From Ligustrum vulgare (Eukaryota; Streptophyta; Magnoliopsida; Lamiales; Oleaceae): a stretch of DNA of 64,000 bases. The position numbers were made by a program, and so were the translations under genes. This document shows positions 35,780-47,531 of this stretch, one piece after another (within the stretch, counting starts at the first letter, position 1; every line of letters begins with the position of its first letter). The DNA lies in contig OY743174.1 in the NCBI GenBank assembly GCA_963555705.1, positions 58,860,234 through 58,924,233 of the forward strand, given 5' to 3'. The notes beneath the pieces are model-generated. The model was not told the DNA's origin. It searched no databases and saw only the letters and a list, made by a program, of their open reading frames with translations.

Positions 35780-36365
35780 CATATCGCACCATAGTACGTA
35801 GTGTTAGAAAATCATCATGTACAAGTGACAAAACTGGTATGTTTTATTAGTAGCACGAGTTGAAACTTGAAAGAAGGCGGTGGATTCACGGCACAAGGCG
35901 AAGGCGGTACTACCTTCATCTGGTAACACACACATGCAGAAACACAGAGACATTGAGATCCAACAAATTAAATAAAAAGTTACTGTTGCTGCTGCAATGA
36001 AAATGGACCACAGCACACATAGTAGCGGAGCCAAGGAAACAGTATACTTTAAAGGCAGTTCTTGAATGAAGAAAGCCCTTTTTTTAGCATTCTACCTTGG
36101 ATGTGATAGTTTTCAAATATTTTACAAGTGACACCCATCTTTTTCACCATCAACACCCTCTCTCTCATTAAACCTTGCTTCGTAGAGATTAAAATTAGAT
36201 TTTTAGCAGATTTTGATAAAAGTTGATGAGATGTGTAGTTAAAAAAGTTGTGAAGCCCATGGAATATATGGTTGTGATTAATTGTTAATTTTGACTTTGA
36301 TAAAAATCTGATTTTTTTTATAAAAAACAAATAGCCTAAAAAAGGTTAAAAAAGTCAATTAAGTG

Positions 36366-36401
<36 letters not shown>

Positions 36402-37070
36402 GGGTCAAATGTTCAAGTTTTGCACGATTAATCATGGGGGAGAGTGGTCTTCTTTATGGTTCACCCTTCATGTAAATTCGAATGTCTATGCACACTTGAA
36501 ATATGTATTCGAGAAATGGTTCTCCACCCCATGGAAACCCCCAAAGGGAAGAGTGGACACTATGAATATGTCTTCATGTAAGTATTTGTCTTCTAGTATT
36601 TAAATACCTCTTTCACACGAATCAAAATTCGAACATGCGATCCTCTATTTTAAAGTTCTCATGCTTTACTATGCATTGATTAGTTGATTATATAGAATTA
36701 TGTGAGGACAAAATCTGTTTTCTGCTCTCAGGGATAACTACGTATCTCTGTATCTTATGTTTGTCCGAGAGAGAGGAGCCAGCTGAGCTGAATGGTCAAA
36801 TCACACAAATGTAAGGCTTTATTGCTTTTGTTCTAATCTGCCTGCTGTATATACATTATTGTAAACTTTTTCAGTATATAAGTATTTTTTTTTTTTTTTT
36901 TTTCATTTCAAAAATTAATGGAACGTGAAAAAATAAGATCAAATAATATGGGTTAGTTATAGAAAGATCAAATATGCATGCGAGTACACTTTTGGATATA
37001 TTCATGAAAATCATTAGGAAGATCTTCACTTTCAGAGTTCAGTAATTATTTTTTGAGTTTTACTCCCGTT
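35780..37070. other. Intergenic DNA without a recognisable gene
   Basis: It contains a short higher-GC patch (35860-36030), a degraded MITE-like stretch (36170-36330), a (TA)n microsatellite (about 36368-36398), an unrecognised 67-codon frame at 36400-36603 that I do not trust, and a T run at about 36886. No exon structure or protein family is recognised. Confidence 0.6.
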
Positions 37071-37074
37071 AACG

Positions 37075-37185
37075 TCCCGCCCTCTCACGGGGACGCCCGG
37101 GGGGGGGGGGTCAGTAGGTTCCGCCCCCTTGTGAGGGGCGGGAATTTTCTTACCCTCCCCGTCACTGGCAGGGTAAAAAAAATTC
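37075..37185 (+). repeat. GC-rich foldback segment
   Basis: About 100 bases are GC-rich in an otherwise AT-rich region. CCCGCCCTCTCACGGGG near 37077 and CCCCCTTGTGAGGGGCGGG near 37124 form inverted pairings, with a run of twelve G at about 37099. Confidence 0.6.
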
Positions 37186-37254
37186 ATTATTTTATATGAT
37201 CATCTTCTAATAGTGAGTTTTAAAGCCATTAATTAAAGCTATTGAAGAGATACT

Positions 37255-38018
37255 TGTTGAAATATTTTGTATATAGTGACGTCAAAGAAATAAAGTATAA
37301 TTATATGAAATTCATGCCGATAGAGTAACGAAAAGGAAACAAGAAAAAGAAACGAGAAGAAAAGAGACAAAGTTGATGCAAGTGTTGGACACTTTGTCCT
37401 TAAGTCTAATTTGCCTCGCAACGGTGCATATAATTTATAGCAATTAACTTCCAAGGTACAACGATTACCACATGTGTTTGTAACACTCCAAAATACAAGC
37501 ACAACGAACCAAAATGTGGTTTTATACTCCAAAATGAAAATGAACAAGAAGAATCAAAATTATGAAACAAGAATGCAAGAATTTTGTTTAAGAGAAAAGG
37601 AGAGAATGATATTGTGATTGCATATCATTGGTGTGAGTAATAGGACATCCTAAAGGTCCTATTTATAGACGATGAAGGGTTGTGGACGAAATAGTGTGGA
37701 GTCAAACTATGCAACCTTTCTAAAGGACACAACTGTTCGGACAACCATGCGTCGCATGGTTATAAGTCGTGTGATCGCATGACTTCACATGAAATAGAAA
37801 TTTAAACAAAAACAGTTGACGTTTGATTGCATCGCATGATTTTATAACCATGCGATCGCATGATCCAAAAATTTTGACCCGATTGGCGAAGTGGCAAATT
37901 TATTTTGCCTAAACGGATTAAGTCGGATTTGAATATTTGATAGAAGTTGACACAAAATCACTTTAGTCGATTTTCAATATTTAACCAATTTCTCAATTTA
38001 TTAAACTAATATCCAACA
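37255..38018 (-). mobile_element. Solo LTR (764 bp), minus orientation
   Basis: The ends are TGTTGAAATA and TATCCAACA, which are inverted termini. The 5-bp flanks ATACT (37250-37254) and ACACT (38019-38023) match at four of five positions. On the minus strand a TATAAATAG box (about 37659-37667) sits upstream of a transcribed-looking stretch, so the LTR reads right to left. The probable U3 part holds CATGCGATCGCATG-type palindromes. A TGTTGGA start is frequent in Ty1/copia LTRs, so copia is the likelier parent. Confidence 0.75.
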
Positions 38019-38206
38019 ACACTAACTCTGTGTATGATGTCAAAAAGTATGACTATAGCGCACAAACTATAGTCTTTTTTTCTTTTTGTTGTACTCTCCA
38101 TCTCAAGATTGGTAAGTTCACTTTTATTGTACAGTATTTTATTTTGGTAATAATAATAAATATAAAAAAAATGTTATAATAAAACATTTCAAGTTTATTT
38201 TTCTTA

Positions 38207-38382
38207 GCCATTGTTTGGTATTTTTTAAATTTTTCTCTTTTTTCTATGATATTCAATCTCAATCATTCATTAAAAGTCAAACCCATCATATTTGACTTTT
38301 CAACCAAATCTCAATTATCCATTCTCCTAAAAATCACAATTCATTAAAAAAAAACTATTTTTAAATAATATCAAACACACAC
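38207..38382 (+). mobile_element. Tourist-like MITE with TTA target duplication
   Basis: GCCATTGTTTGGTAT at the left pairs imperfectly with ATATCAAACACACAC at the right. TTA flanks both sides (38204-38206, 38383-38385). Length is 176 bp. Confidence 0.65.
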
Positions 38383-38394
38383 TTAATTACGTCA

Positions 38395-38960
38395 ACCTTT
38401 AGTAAAAAGAGAAATTAAATTGTATATTGAATATTATGTAGAATTGTGTAATGATTACAAAGTTGATCAACCTGTTATATAGGAGGGGATTAAACTAACT
38501 AAATCAACTAACTAACTAAACTGAATTTTAACACTCCTTCTCAAGTTGGAAGTTATATACAATATTACTCTAACTTGAAGATACAAAATGAAAATCAAAA
38601 TATAAAGCGAATACATTGAAAATAGAAGTCAACCATGGGCACATAGAGAAAGCAGCTTCCAAAAGCTAAAAAATGAAGCCTATAGTGGGCGCACAAAGAA
38701 AGAATTGGATGTTGAAGAAATCCCACAATTGAGGGGTAAATTACTATCAAGGCTGCAAGGGCTCATTAATCCATAGTCTATAAGAAAGACTGTAGCAATT
38801 GCTAACAGCAAAAATTTAGCCAACAAAAGGTTGAGAAGGTTATCAATGGGCAATGAGAAAATTAGCCAACAAAAGGCTAAGAATGTCACCAATGAGAATT
38901 AAAAAAATTAGCCAACAAAAGGTTAATAATGCCACCAATGGGAATTGAGAGAAAAATCAG
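38395..38960 (-). repeat. Ty1/copia-like LTR/3'-end remnant
   Basis: On the minus strand CTTGAGAAGGAGTG (about 38537-38550) followed by TTAAAATTCAG looks like the polypurine tract and LTR start of copia elements that carry a CAAGTTGGAG-type block. A short stretch up to about 38400 would be the LTR. To the right, 38816-38955 holds three tandem units of about 46 bp beginning TTAGCCAACAAAAGG. No open frame survives. Confidence 0.45.
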
Positions 38961-39104
38961 TGAATAACAACAAAAGAAAATATGACTTGTTGAAGACATC
39001 GAAAACTCCAATAAATGCCAATTATTGGCAAAGAACCCGAAGCAACAAGATTTATAAAAGAATGTGATAAATTGGGCACAATAATAAGTTATGAACCTGA
39101 TTAA

Positions 39105-39280
39105 GCCCCTGTTTGGCTTCCATATTTTACTAATCAAATTTATTCAATATTCAATCTCAACCATCCATCTTAGTCAAGCTCATCATTTTTGATTTTTCAA
39201 ACAATTTTTAACCCCACATTCTTCCAAAAATACTATTCAAAACCACATTTTTACCCAAAAAATGGGGGCCAAACAAGGGC
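39105..39280 (+). mobile_element. Tourist-like MITE with TAA target duplication
   Basis: GCCCCTGTTTGGC and GCCAAACAAGGGC are near-perfect inverted repeats. TAA lies on both sides (39102-39104, 39281-39283). Length is 176 bp, the same as the element at 38207. Confidence 0.85.
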
Positions 39281-39469
39281 TAAGTCGGTAAACGCTGATA
39301 AAGGTGCATTGACTATTCAAGGTATTGGTGTCAATTAACTCCCTCTTAATCAAATATAATTTGATTTCAATCAGAACATCGACAACTATATCATCAATTA
39401 GAGATAGAATTTTCGTCCCTTGTCCTTTTTCCTAATAATTAGCTTGAACAAACACATATCTTTTCCTCA

Positions 39470-39900
39470 ATCTAGGGATGAAAAAAGAACCGGAAGTACT
39501 AGCAGTTCATTCAGTTCGACTCTTTCAAAACTTTAAACGGTTTTAGTTCTGAAAACCAAGAATCGAAATCGATATAATCAAATACGATTTTAACTACAAA
39601 ACTTGATCTTTATGTTTAACTATGTTTATTAGTTTGCAATGTACTTTGATTAATGATGTTTTAGATCATGACATTTGAACTTCTTTTTTTTTATTGAAGA
39701 TGAATGATGTTTTATTGTGTTGATTTTGTATGTATATATGTCAAATAGTGATACAACTTATGTTATTATTAGTCATTTAGTTGGAAAATCATAGTTTATG
39801 GAACCTGAACAAGAATCAAACCATAACCGAACGGTTCAATTTCAGTCTTATGCTTCTCTTACAAAAAGAATCAACTGTTTTTGATACAGTTCAGTTCCAT
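39470..39900 (+). repeat. Unclassified repeat with CGGTTC motifs
   Basis: It begins CTAGGGATGAAAAAAGAACC and contains scattered GGTT/AACC motifs (AACGGTTTT, CCGAACGGTTC, GGAACC). This resembles hAT-type non-autonomous repeats with an AGGGGTG-like start, but the right end is not clear. Confidence 0.35.
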
Positions 39901-39922
39901 GGGAACCAAAACCATATAGAAC

Positions 39923-40624
39923 TAGAGATGTCAAGATGGACGGGCCGATCAGACCTGTGAAAATCGACCCGGATTGACCCGGGACTACGGACCGACCCGT
40001 GACCCGTGTGGACGGTTCACGGGTCAAGAAGTTGTGAACTGCGGGTTTCACGGGTCAGACCTTCGCGAGCCGCGATTAACCCGCTGGCCTGTGAAAAAAA
40101 AAAACTGTTTTTATTAAATATGGTAATATTGAAAATCTTCATTCTACTACAAACTCTAATATAATTTTTAAAGCAAAATCTTATTTTTTTTTCTCTAATA
40201 GCTCAGAAATGTAATGGTCTTTGATAATAGTAATTAGAAATAAATTTAGTATTTAATTGTTATTTGTTTATGTTTTATTTTAATTTACAAATTAAGAAGT
40301 AATTAATGTAACATAAAATATAAATTTAAATTCTATGTAAATATTTTATGGTATAAATATGAATTTATCATTTTAATCATTTTGTATTTAGAAACTTGAA
40401 AAAAAAATGGCTATACATATAAAAAATCTATGTTTTTATTCATACGGGCCAAATCAGAACGAACTGAGACCCGCATGCGCTAACGGGCGGGCCTGAGTTC
40501 GAATTTTGTGGGCTAACCTAGAACTGTCTCGGGACCCACAGCGGATAGACTTTTTTCAAGCGAGCCATTACCGAACTTTACGTTGATGGATTGACCCGAC
40601 CCGAAACACGAATCGACACCTCCA
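39923..40624 (+). mobile_element. hAT-like non-autonomous element (702 bp)
   Basis: TAGAGATGTCAAGATGG at the left and TGGAGGTGTCGATTCG (read inward from the right) are terminal inverted repeats. Near both ends the sequence is rich in GGGTC/GACCC motifs. Flanks TATAGAAC (39915-39922) and TATGGAAC (40625-40632) match at seven of eight bases, an 8-bp duplication typical of hAT elements. No transposase is encoded. Confidence 0.85.
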
Positions 40625-40950
40625 TATGGAACCAAGTCTAAGCATATAATACATCAATCTTCGAAAACACAAAGGGAAAAAAAGCAGATCTATGAATCGA
40701 GATCAAAGTAATAGGATGATGGATTTGGAATCTGATGAAGGAGCTAGAGCACTTGACTTGGAATACAAAAGCAATACAAGTACAGAAGATAGGTGCCCGC
40801 CATTTAAGGCTTTATTAACCCTACATTAGGGTTACCATTAGGAAATTGGGAACCGAGAAAAATAAAAAAAAAGACTTACACCCCTCATAACTATGAAAAC
40901 TACAACTGAATGTAACAAAGCTAATCACCCATGCACACGTCTTTTTCCCA

Positions 40951-40983
40951 CTCCCACCCCACCCCACCCCACCCCACCCCACC
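40951..40983 (+). repeat. (CACCC)n microsatellite
   Basis: Six to seven CACCC units in a row. Confidence 0.9.
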
Positions 40984-41447
40984 TTTCTATCTTACAGAAA
41001 TCCATCGGAATGGCAACCATACATTTCCTTCCCTCACCCCACCCCCCATAGGTGCAAGAGTGCATCTATAGTATATAAGTATGAAAGTATTTTAAGTACT
41101 CTTGAAGTATCGAAAGAACTCATTACTCCGCACCAATCGTACTTTGAAAGAGTGCTATCTATAAATACTCTCGTTTATATACGTAAAAATGTACATCAAC
41201 AAGTTGTAGAGTCATGGATATTGTGAGGACGGTCGGCTGCTTGTGTTTTTTTTTTTTTTGCTTATGATTAAGCGTAAAATTTTAATTTTTTCTCTTACTT
41301 TGAAGTGACGGCTCCTGCTCACCTCAGTTCACTTATGCTCAATTGTGATCCTAGATTCATCCCTATGTAGACCTTTGTATATATACATGCATAGTGAGAA
41401 ATAAAAACATATATTACTTAGCTGTGTGAAATTAGCTGTATTTATTA

Positions 41448-41599
41448 GCCTCCGTTTGGTAACTGTACGTTTTTTGATTTATAAACTATTTTATAAACCA
41501 CACAATTTCTCAAATCACACACTTTTCTCTATTCAATTTTCAACAACTATTTTTTACCTCAAAATCATAAATAAATCAGTTTATAAACCAAACAGTGGC
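41448..41599 (+). mobile_element. Tourist-like MITE upstream of the YABBY gene
   Basis: GCCTCCGTTTGGT at the left pairs with ACCAAACAGTGGC at the right. TTA precedes it; the right flank is ACC, so the duplication is lost on that side. The interior is nearly identical to the element at 29168. It ends about 260 bp before the YABBY start codon. Confidence 0.7.
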
Positions 41600-41605
41600 A
41601 CCTCC

Positions 41606-41608
<3 letters not shown>

Positions 41609-41687
<79 letters not shown>
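41609..41687 (+). repeat. (CT)n microsatellite before the YABBY gene
   Basis: About 38 CT units followed by a C run lie 175-250 bp upstream of the ATG. CT/GA tracts in plant 5' leaders are known targets of BPC/GAGA-binding factors. A regulatory role here is inference. Confidence 0.9.
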
Positions 41688-41690
<3 letters not shown>

Positions 41691-41861
41691 CCCCCCCCTC
41701 TTGTATTTCTTTGATATCAATACATTCCGAAAATCAGATCCAAGGTGGTTAATCTGTCAATCTCATCCATATATAAATACCTCGATCAGTCAATCTATCA
41801 ATCAATCAAATCGAATACAGGGAATCGTCATCAAAGAGCTAGAAAGTTAAAGAAAAAAAAT

Positions 41862-44837
41862 ATGTCTTCTTCATTTGCTTTTACATCGGACCACCAACAC
41901 CACCTCTCTCCTTCGGAGCAGCTCTGTTACGTCCATTGCAACTTTTGTGACACTGTCCTCGCGGTATCACTTGTCATCCTCTGTCCATCATCAATTATCA
42001 CTGTCTTTTCACCCTTATATTCGTTCTTTATGTCAAGTTCTATCAACCCTTTTTCTCATTCTTCTTATAAATGCTTTTTTTGTGCTCTATAAGTGATCAG
42101 ATTATAGCTTATTTTTGCCTTCTGCTTAATTAATTAGGTGAGTGTTCCTTGCACGATTTTGTTCAAGACTGTGACCGTGCGATGCGGCCATTGTACCAAT
42201 CTTCTGTCTGTGAACATGCGTGGGGTTCTCCTCCCCACACCAAATCAGCTTCACTTTGGACACACATTCTTCCCTTCTCAGAATCTTATGGTATACGATC
42301 TGAAACTTTTAGGGTTTTCCACATTTATATATTCTGTACTAATGATAATTAGTTCATATTCAGGAGGATATCCGGAGCTCCCCATCCAACATGTCGACCA
42401 ATCAGCTCAATCCGAATGAGTCTCCAGTGCCAGTTCATGGAATTGCTGAGCTTCCAAAGCCTCCAGTTGCTAACAGACGTGAGATTATGAATACTAATTT
42501 TACTTTTCCCCTATTGATGTTACCGATCTTTAATAGTTATATGTTGAAATTACCACTGGAATTCGTGTATTTTTTTTCTTTGTTTTTTCCCTTTGAGTGT
42601 GGAATATTTCAAGGTATAGAGACTAGAGTAATCAAGAAATTGAGAAAGTATAGCTTCTAAGAACTTTGAAACTTAAACTTTCTGTTTTTATTCTTCAACA
42701 ATCTTGAACTTTACCCTCTTAATTTTCATTTTTAAAAAAAAATATTTACTTGCTTTCTTCAATGATTTCCGAGCTCAAATATCTCTTGCATGCTTTATGA
42801 AAGCCTCCTTTGGACCTGCAGCTAAAGCATTGCTGTACTCATGTAATTCTTCAACAGTTTCTTCCCTCCTACATAAAAATCTGGAGTTTTTTTTTTTTTT
42901 TTTTTTTTCCAGTTTTAAAAATATTTTCCAAATCTTTTTCCACAGTTTTGTCTAACAAAATTTTACTACTTCAGCAATTCATCATAGCCACTGGTTTTTT
43001 CTTTTTTTTTTTTTTTTGGCTATTATTTGAATTGTCCATGTAGAAGCATGAATTTATTTTCTCCCCCGGAAATCAAGATGAAGGGGAAACAGTAGAATCC
43101 AAGATGAGAAATAGAAAGATAGATCATTAGATAATGATGAAGTAATGAGAGATAAAGGGACATTGAATGAAGTAATCCAGAGAGAGAGAGAGAGTCAGCC
43201 AAGTTATTAATGTCTTCTTTTGTTTGTTTGTATTTTCTGTCATGTTCAGCCCCGGAGAAGCGACAGAGAGTCCCATCTGCTTACAACCGGTTTATCAAGT
43301 AAGAAAATTACAGTGTAATTATAAGTGAAAATACACCCAAACATACCCTCCTCCCCCACCCCTCTATTAACCCCAACTTGGGTGTTTTACAGCTTTATTA
43401 TTACATTAAGAGTCCGTTTGATTTTTTTAAGTATAGAAAATGGTTCAAGAAAATAAGTTTTAGGGAAATTATAAATTTTCATGGAAAATAAAATGAAGGA
43501 ATTTGGGTGTATTTGATTGCAAATTAAATTGATATTTGAAAATACTATGGTAAAATGTGGAAAATGATTCTCAACTAAACTAAAAAAAAATATATTCCTT
43601 ATTTTCAAGGAAAATCACTGAGGAAAGTTAAAGTATGTGTGTATATATAAAACAGACCTTTCTTTTGTTACAATTTGTATTGGAATTAACAAAGCCATGA
43701 GAATGCCTATAAACAACTCTCTGAAGCATCTAATTAAGAACGATTTTGAATTGTATCATGAAATTGCAGGGACGAGATCCAACGTATCAAGGCTGTAAAC
43801 CCAGAAATAAGCCATAGGGAAGCCTTCAGCGCTGCTGCAAAGAATGTAAGATCCAAGATAAAGACAATACCCTCTATTTCTTAGGGTTTCTTTTCTTTAA
43901 CTAGGGTTCATTTGGTCATATTTTTGACAGAAAAAGGTTTATAATGTTTCTTGTTTCTGCTTTCATTTGGTTTAACTTGCTCACAGTGGGCCCACTTCCC
44001 ACACATTCACTTTGGACTTATGCCTGATCAACCCGTGAAGAAACCTATTGTTTGCCAACAGGTATTTCAAAACCCTAGATGTATTTGGTCTAATTAATTT
44101 TTACTCCCTTTCTGTACCTCTATATTGTGTTCACACGTAAAATTTGCTAATTCTTCAAGCTCTAACAGCATTTTAATTTGATAGGGAGAATGAGTTCATA
44201 TATGAAAATAAAGAAGTTAATTGTCTGCACTAAATAATCATAACTTAGAGCCTGTTTGGTGTGTGAAATTTTTTTAGGTTATGTGAGTTTTTATTTTTTT
44301 TTATTTTTTGATGGATGTGTGGTTTAGATTGATTTGAAAAGTCAAAAATTGTGGACTTGACTAAGGATGGATGGTTGAGATTGAGTTTGAAAAATTTAAA
44401 AATATTTGATTGACCAAACAGCCTCTTAATAAATGCATTACCGATCATCAACAGCCACCACCATCCAGGACGAATATAGGATATTGAATCAGCACGAGCG
44501 CATTGAGGTGAGTAAGAGCGATCTTCTAAGAGAAAGAGAAAAAAATAAAATTTTACTCCTATAAGTCAATTTTTTTTTTTTTAATTTTTTTCACGGATCT
44601 AGCATGAGTGACCGACCGTCCTCAGAACTAGCTGGATCTGTCCAGGCCAACATCATCACATCTCCACCGTACGTGCGCCACTACACCGCACCACCAATTA
44701 CATGAGAAGGGATCATTAAATCATTGTCATGTACAAATTTGTTGTTTTTAATTATTGGATTTGTGTAGGAAGGAGAGGAAGTTCTGATGAAAGATGGGTT
44801 TCTTGCTCCTGCCAATTTGGGTGTATCTCCCTACTGA
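41862..44837 (+). CDS. YABBY transcription factor, FIL/YAB1 (GRAMINIFOLIA) type, 212 aa
   Basis: Seven exons: 41862-41963, 42138-42290, 42364-42478, 43250-43298, 43770-43845, 43987-44061, 44769-44837. All introns are GT-AG and the frame is continuous from ATG to TGA. The protein starts [14 protein letters not shown]. Its zinc finger has C26-x2-C29 (HCNFC) and C50-x2-C53 (RCGHC). The HMG-like YABBY domain at about 124-174 reads [15 protein letters not shown] through [11 protein letters not shown]. The C-terminal GVSPY ending is typical of the FIL/YAB1/GRAMINIFOLIA clade. Proteins of this clade act in the nucleus and specify abaxial identity in leaves and floral organs. Length and exon count fit the family. 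Small departures, such as AVNPEIS for the usual AGNPDIS, do not affect the zinc ligands. It is the only intact host gene in the window. Confidence 0.95.
44248..44425 (-). mobile_element. Tourist-like MITE in YABBY intron 6
   Basis: GAGCCTGTTTGGT and ACCAAACAGCCTC are inverted repeats, and TTA flanks both sides (44245-44247, 44426-44428). At 178 bp it matches the 176-bp elements at 38207 and 39105, and its interior is related to theirs in inverted orientation. Confidence 0.85.
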
Positions 44838-44965
44838 GAAAAAGTGAATAAGCTGTTTGGATATTGTTCTCTGTTTGCTAACCAGTCTTCAAATTTAGTT
44901 TCTGCAGTTAGGGTTTAATGCTTTCTTTCAAGGTGACTGTCTATATTTTTTTAGCTTCAAATTAT

Positions 44966-44971
44966 AATAAA
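44966..44971 (+). terminator. Candidate polyadenylation signal of the YABBY gene
   Basis: AATAAA lies 129 bases after the stop codon, preceded by a T-rich stretch. Position and sequence fit a plant near-upstream element, but the cleavage site is not visible. Confidence 0.4.
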
Positions 44972-45394
44972 TGCTTGTGGTGGGAGAAGATTTTTGATGT
45001 CGACTGTTATTCTAGTTCTAACTACTAATCTCTCCGGAACGTACATCTTACAATGAACTTTGTTTTATGCGCTATTCCATTTTCCACTTATAATTGCATG
45101 ATTTAACACTAGGATTTAAATCCCGTCAATTATAGCTTCGAGCTAGCTAGTCGAATTTCCTAAATTACATTAGAAGTATTTTGCTTACTCCTTTTTATAA
45201 AATTATCTTTGACCATATAACCTAAAGTCTTATTAATTTTTATGATATCAGAGTCAACAAAGTTTAAACGAACAATTTCATACGACGAATCCGATAATAC
45301 TTTGGATTGAAATATTATTGTACTATACTTTTATTGATACAAATGTATAATTAACATATTTTCATAATTTTTTATCAAAATCAATAACACAAAT

Positions 45395-45429
45395 AGAAAT
45401 CTCGTGCATCGCACGGGTGAAAATACTAA
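45395..45429 (+). mobile_element. Helitron 3' terminus
   Basis: The hairpin CGTGCATCGCACG (45403-45415) is followed by about ten bases and CTAA before a T (45426-45429). The 5' end was not located upstream; it may lie between 44980 and 45380. Confidence 0.5.
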
Positions 45430-46005
45430 TCTTTACTAAGCAATTGAATCATCGAAGGGTTGAGAGAAATGATTGGAGTTACAAATCAAGTTTAAAGGGA
45501 AGTATTGAAAAATAATCTTGATTTGGGCTATTTTGGCATATTAGTTTTGGGCTTCTTAATTGTTGTATGAGTCCATGTTCTAGATTAATAAATCTACATT
45601 CTAGAATTATCCATATTCTCGAGTAATCTATGTCTAGAATTACAATAATTCAAATGAAACATTTTTAAATGATATTATAACTTGTCACACATACATTGAG
45701 TGATAAAAATAATTACCCTACCACTTACTTCTAGTAAGTGAGAACATGTGCAATTAACTTGATAGTTGAAGGTGTGTAAAAAAATCAATTGAGTACTATA
45801 AATAGTGGCTCTCCATTGTCGTGTATCAAGTCTTCAAGCAAGTTTAATAGATCAAATAAATTTGTAGTATTCTTTGAAATCTTTTGAGTTCCCCCTCTCC
45901 AAAAAAAAGAGAGAGGCTCCTCTTCCTAACAAAACATGTAATCAAATTTTAAGTTTGATCTACTACTTTTTTACAATATTGGCATTTTTTAACTTCAAAT
46001 GATAA
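45430..46005. other. Intergenic DNA, possible solo LTR
   Basis: A CTATAAATAG box at 45797-45806, followed by a transcribed-looking stretch, and a half copy of the 28705 foldback repeat at 45665-45740 are visible. No LTR termini or target duplication could be fixed and no coding frame is present. Confidence 0.35.
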
Positions 46006-47045
46006 TATATGAACCGTCAAACCTGTACGATGTACGAAAGTTGTTAATCGTAACATCGATTTCAATAAGTATTCGTAAAATTTTAATACTTGTACACAAT
46101 CAACATAAAAAATAATTTTTTATTACAATAATTATTAGAATTTAAAAACTAATACAACTAATTCAAATTATTTTAAATAATAAATAACTATTAATTTCAA
46201 TAATTTATATAAATTATTATTAACTCATTGAAAATTCAAATTTAGTATTTTTTTTAATGGTATATTATGTTTGATGTAATATTATGTGTAGGAATATAAG
46301 AATATTGATTGATTCATGTGAAATTTATTAATATATTTCTCATGACTTTTATATTTGTCTCTCGTATTTAACATACTTTTCAATTTTCATTCAAAAACAT
46401 CAATCATAATAATTAAAAAATAAGTAGTCAAATTATTTGATTTTTAACAATAAAACTTCATCTACAAAAATTAATAAGCAATCAAAATAATAATTTTGAA
46501 AATCTCGCAATTATCATGATACGACAATCGAGTAAGTTAGAGCTCACAAAATTATACCTAAAATCTTATACTCTATAATGTTTAAAAATTTATTAAAATT
46601 AAGAATGATTAAAAAATATTAATCATTCTGTTAATATTATTAACTAAAAAGAAATCAAAACATTAACTATTCAATATTAGCCTTCGTTCAATAAATTTTC
46701 TATAAATTATTTATAAGTAGAACATTTTTTCAACCCACTTTTTAACCACATATTTTTTTTCTTCAGAAAATATGATTTGTAATATTAAAGATAACACATG
46801 ATTTGACCATTAATAATGAAAACAAACATAGGATTTATAATATTAAAAACAACAAATAAATAAATAATCAATAATTAAATAATAATCTTAATACCGATAA
46901 TTAAAAATATCGATTGAACTCATTCACTATTATTGTTAATTAAATAATAAAAATAATAATGACAATGACAATTATAACCAAAATATACAAATAAAAATAA
47001 CATCATATTAATTATTTACTATAATATTAAAACATAAAGAACTAG
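46006..47045 (-). mobile_element. Non-autonomous Helitron, minus strand, diverged
   Basis: It is a reverse-complement relative of about 13000-14018 over its whole length, sharing stretches around ATCGAGTAAG/ACTCGGTTGTCG and the terminal ACGATGTACG motif (46027-46036), a decayed hairpin. Its 5' side stops at about 47045, where the palindrome-flanked transposon begins. Confidence 0.55.
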
Positions 47046-47144
47046 TACATTAAGAGTCAAAGGCGTCGGTTGTAAAGTAGAAAAGGCGTCGGTTGTACAG
47101 GAGACGCCTTTAGTAGAGACGCTAAAAGTGCATACTTAAGGCGT

Positions 47145-47312
47145 AAGGCGTCGGTTGTTACTTAACAACCGACGCCTTTTCTCAACTAAAGGCGTCGGTT
47201 TTTAAGTAAAAACCGACGCCTTTAGTTGAGAAAAGGAGTCGGTTGTTAAGTAACAACCGACGCCTTTAATTAACTTAAGGCGTCGGTTGTTGTTTAATAA
47301 CCGACGCCTTTT
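47145..47312. repeat. Left array of transposon palindromes
   Basis: Units are centred near 47162, 47206, 47251 and 47295. Each is GGCGTCGGTT facing its own complement AACCGACGCC across a 6-10 base middle. The second unit extends through its neighbours as a 62-bp palindrome with 30-base arms (47175-47204 and 47207-47236). Confidence 0.95.
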
Positions 47313-47531
47313 ACAAATATTTTTTTTTTCATTTATTTTTATTTCCCTTAAATACCTATATAAACTATAACAATCATGTACACATCAAAAAATTATCTTC
47401 AACCAATATATATAATCGAGGAATGCAGAAAAAAACTTAATAACTCAATAAACAGAATTTCAAATTAATTAATCTTGTATTCACAATATTGTTAAAAAAT
47501 TTGTACATGTTAAACATAAAATGGGCCAAGT

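Noticed and set aside
41426..41752. 108-codon frame with a long Ser-Leu repeat
   Set aside because: It is the translation of the CT microsatellite and a MITE; the true gene starts at 41862.
44451..44508. Possible extra YABBY exon (AG before 44452, GTGAGT at 44508)
   Set aside because: It would add a length that is not a multiple of three, and the family has no residues there; exon 6 joins exon 7 cleanly in frame.
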